Shown here piece after piece: positions 61,934 to 64,000 of a stretch of DNA of 64,000 nt. How positions within the stretch are numbered: position 1 is the first letter of the stretch; each line of letters opens with the position of its first letter. Origin of the DNA: Lingula anatina (Eukaryota > Brachiopoda > Lingulata > Lingulida > Lingulidae); the NCBI RefSeq assembly GCF_001039355.2, contig NW_019775636.1:323802-387801 (forward strand), in the 5' to 3' direction. The notes under the pieces are model-generated. The model was not told where the DNA came from and ran no database searches. It was given only the letters and a program-made list of their open reading frames with translations. The position numbers and the translations under genes were made by a program.

Positions 61934-63493
61934 GGAGACTCCACTGCCTTGAAATGCCTTGTTCGCTGTGTTTCGTTCCAATGAACGCTGCAGTATTTTT
62001 AATTTTAAAGGCAAACTTATTGGTCAGGTGACCTTTTCTTGCGTTTGTTTGCACAATGTGATGTTGGCAATCTATTTGTCATCTCATTAAAATTGCCTTG
62101 TTTACACCCCTAGAGATTTTGTCTATGGATATTTTTTCTGGTTGTTTTCGCCTAGTAAGTGTCGTCTAGTGCTAAGTGTTGAATAATGCTGACAAGTGCA
62201 CTAGAACAAAAACATGACAATAGCATGCACTGAAAACTATTTGGCACCAAAAAACTCATGTTTCAATGATTTCATAGTTAAACTTCTGACCTTTTTTTAT
62301 TTAGATACATGCAACATGATAACAGCAAAAGGGTATAAACAGTCATTAATTCCAGGCACACATTTATTATAAAAGTAACATTTTTACATATATTTTCACA
62401 TATATTTATCATTAAAGTAACATTTTCACATATATTTGAATGTTTTTTTTTTTTAGAAATTGAGTTAACTTATTTGTATTCATGAATTTGGAACTTTGCT
62501 AAGAAACCATTTAGTCCACATACGTCAAATTTGAATAATTTGATGAGTGTTAATTATAAACTGCATTCAAGCGGAAATATCGTTGAACATTTTTTTTCAA
62601 ATTTATAAAAACATTTTTTGACCTGGGGAAGCCCAGCTGGGAGAATCCCACAAGAGGAGCCACGTCCCATTCCTGTGCTTGCATGCTGGGGGAAGCACGT
62701 TCATTATGAGTGGATTTTTCGAGGAAAACTTGAATAAAACTCTGTGTGCGTGTCTTTTTGAATAATTTTCAATATATTTCATAAGACTTTCATGTCCAGA
62801 TAAGTATTTTATGGACTCTAAGCACGGAACTGGAATATGTCGATGAGGGACCGTACGTCACTTCCGGAAAGTTATATAAAAATGATAATTACCAAGACTT
62901 AAAAGAGGTTTGAGAATGCAGCGTAAGTCAGAGCTACAATTTTCTTAAATATTTGCAAACTGTCGTAACTACCAGGTTTTGAGAATACGACCGCAGAGGT
63001 TGCAGAGGATCCAATATTGGGGCCATCAAGCGATAATTTCTTGATACAAAACATAGCTAAACACGTGCTGGTTATAGGCTATAGGCCTACATCGGTGGTT
63101 TGAGAGGAAAGTAGTAGAACCGGATAGTACGTCAGGTCGTGGGTGCATCGGTACGAATTGGGTGACCAAGGTTCATGGGTATCATATAAAAGCTTAATTA
63201 GCCAGAAATCAGTTTCTGTGGGGTAGCATGTAAAACCCTTTGCTTATATTGTCGTACCTAAAAATAATGGTTTATACAGTTGGTACGGGCTTTGTGTGAT
63301 CATGTTATTGTGAAAATTTAAAACATACCAATAATAATAATGTACAAAAAAATTAATGAATAAGACGTGCAAAAAATAAATAAATAAAATAAAATAAAAT
63401 AAAACTAATTCCCGTTAATAACGTAAAAGCATATTAGATGAAATATTATTTACATAAACACAAAGGCAGTTCATTTAATGCATTTCAGAGATC
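61934..63493. other. Intergenic / upstream region of cyclase gene 4
   Basis: The left 170 bp match the gene 2-gene 3 spacer (AAAGGCAAACTT.TTGGTCA, TTTCTTGCGTT.GTTTG, CTCATTAAAAT.GCCTTGTTTACA). A candidate 5' splice site CGCCTA|GTAAGT (GT at 62155-62156) could end a leader exon. The rest shows no gene. A short A/T-rich run of AAATA units lies near 63375-63402. Confidence 0.45.
62099..62106 (+). promoter_or_regulatory. Conserved TGTTTACA motif, upstream of cyclase gene 4
   Basis: Same block as at 57343-57350, followed by CCCCTAGAGATTTTG. Supports a copied promoter module. Confidence 0.4.
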
Positions 63494-63684
63494 ATGGAAG
63501 TTTCCAAATCGACAGTCGTTATGGCGCTCTCCGTCATGCACGTGTATGCCCAGTTGAGCCCCACGGCTGATGATGTCATCGACATGACGTACCTCCTGAC
63601 CCCGGACTCACTGTATTGGCCAGGACTGCCTGGGTTTAACTACACTCGGATTTCTAGAGGACCAGCTAAATACGCTGCGAAGTG
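63494..63684 (+). CDS. Cyclase gene 4, first coding exon only (gene runs off the window)
   Basis: A 191-nt exon, as in genes 1-3, starting ATGGAAGTTTCC and ending in phase 2 at GTGAGT, with a 3' splice site (CATTTCAG) 5 nt before the ATG. It encodes the signal peptide (ending MHVYAQ) and the start of domain 1 (ADDVIDMTYLLTPDSLYWPG). Exon 2 should lie beyond 64000; no exon-2 sequence is seen before the window ends. Whether the gene is intact cannot be judged here. Confidence 0.88.
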
Positions 63685-63734
63685 GTGAGTGCACCACAAA
63701 AAATAAGTGCCAGCAAAAGTACTATAGGTTCACT

Positions 63735-63736
<2 letters not shown>

Positions 63737-63772
<36 letters not shown>
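63737..63772. repeat. (AT)n microsatellite in intron 1 of cyclase gene 4
   Basis: About 36 bp of AT dinucleotides. Confidence 0.95.
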
Positions 63773-63775
<3 letters not shown>

Positions 63776-64000
63776 TATATATACTCCCAGTGTCACGTCA
63801 GTGATGCAAACATTTCTAGTAATATTTGTAGAACTGTTTTGTATCACTTTTCGATTACCGTTAATTTGTTTTCCATATTGGAAGGTAATATGTATAATAA
63901 ACATGCATTATGAAACAACAAAAAACAACGAGGCAAGTATGATACAAAATGTGAGCGTCAGTTACATCACTCAGAGAAACTTTTTTTATACGCAAGTAGC

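Overview
This is eukaryotic, animal-type genomic DNA. The genes are interrupted by GT-AG introns, gene density is low, and the AT-rich non-coding DNA is full of microsatellites and small inverted-repeat elements. A nuclear tRNA-Arg(UCU) gene carries an intron in the metazoan position. Dispersed elements with CCTCCGCCAAGG / CCTTGGCGGAGG ends, which I associate with marine invertebrate genomes, suggest a marine invertebrate (lophotrochozoan or invertebrate deuterostome). The species cannot be fixed from the sequence. Single N bases at 3432, 19119 and 25194 mark assembly uncertainty.

Layout. 1-7.3 kb: two diverged copies of a roughly 3.4-kb non-coding block (period 3881 bp). 7.5-16.4 kb: no recognisable genes. 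16.48-20.25 kb (+): a five-exon gene for a 452-residue single-pass membrane glycoprotein, including an apparent 12-nt microexon. 21.87-28.64 kb: a second tandem duplication of about 3.3-3.4 kb, with an N at the junction. 32.24-37.72 kb (-): a two-exon gene for a 101-residue secreted protein whose eight cysteines form four evenly spaced CX3C pairs. 39.60-39.70 kb (+): tRNA-Arg(UCU) with a 32-nt intron. 41.99-44.92 kb (+): a 974-residue type II membrane protein in one coding exon, with at least two glycosyltransferase-like modules and an unrecognised third module.

47.06 kb to the right edge (+): a tandem array of cyclase-family (kynurenine formamidase/isatin hydrolase-type, metal-dependent amidohydrolase fold) genes. 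Three are complete (553, 547, 547 residues) and a fourth enters the window with its first coding exon only. Each complete gene has a signal peptide, two cyclase domains in one chain and a hydrophobic C-terminus typical of a GPI-anchor signal. All three share the same exon pattern (191 nt, 744 nt, last exon 709 or 727 nt), with both introns in phase 2 at equivalent positions of the two domains. The first gene has lost key residues in both domains. Upstream regions share a TGTTTACA-containing block and a probable 5'UTR exon, so the array seems to have been copied together with its promoters.

The most unusual items are the duplicated two-domain, probably cell-surface cyclases (one copy possibly catalytically dead), the multi-module transferase, and the CX3C-repeat secreted protein. 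Exon joins were inferred by eye from splice-site consensus and reading-frame phase and have not been tested against transcripts.
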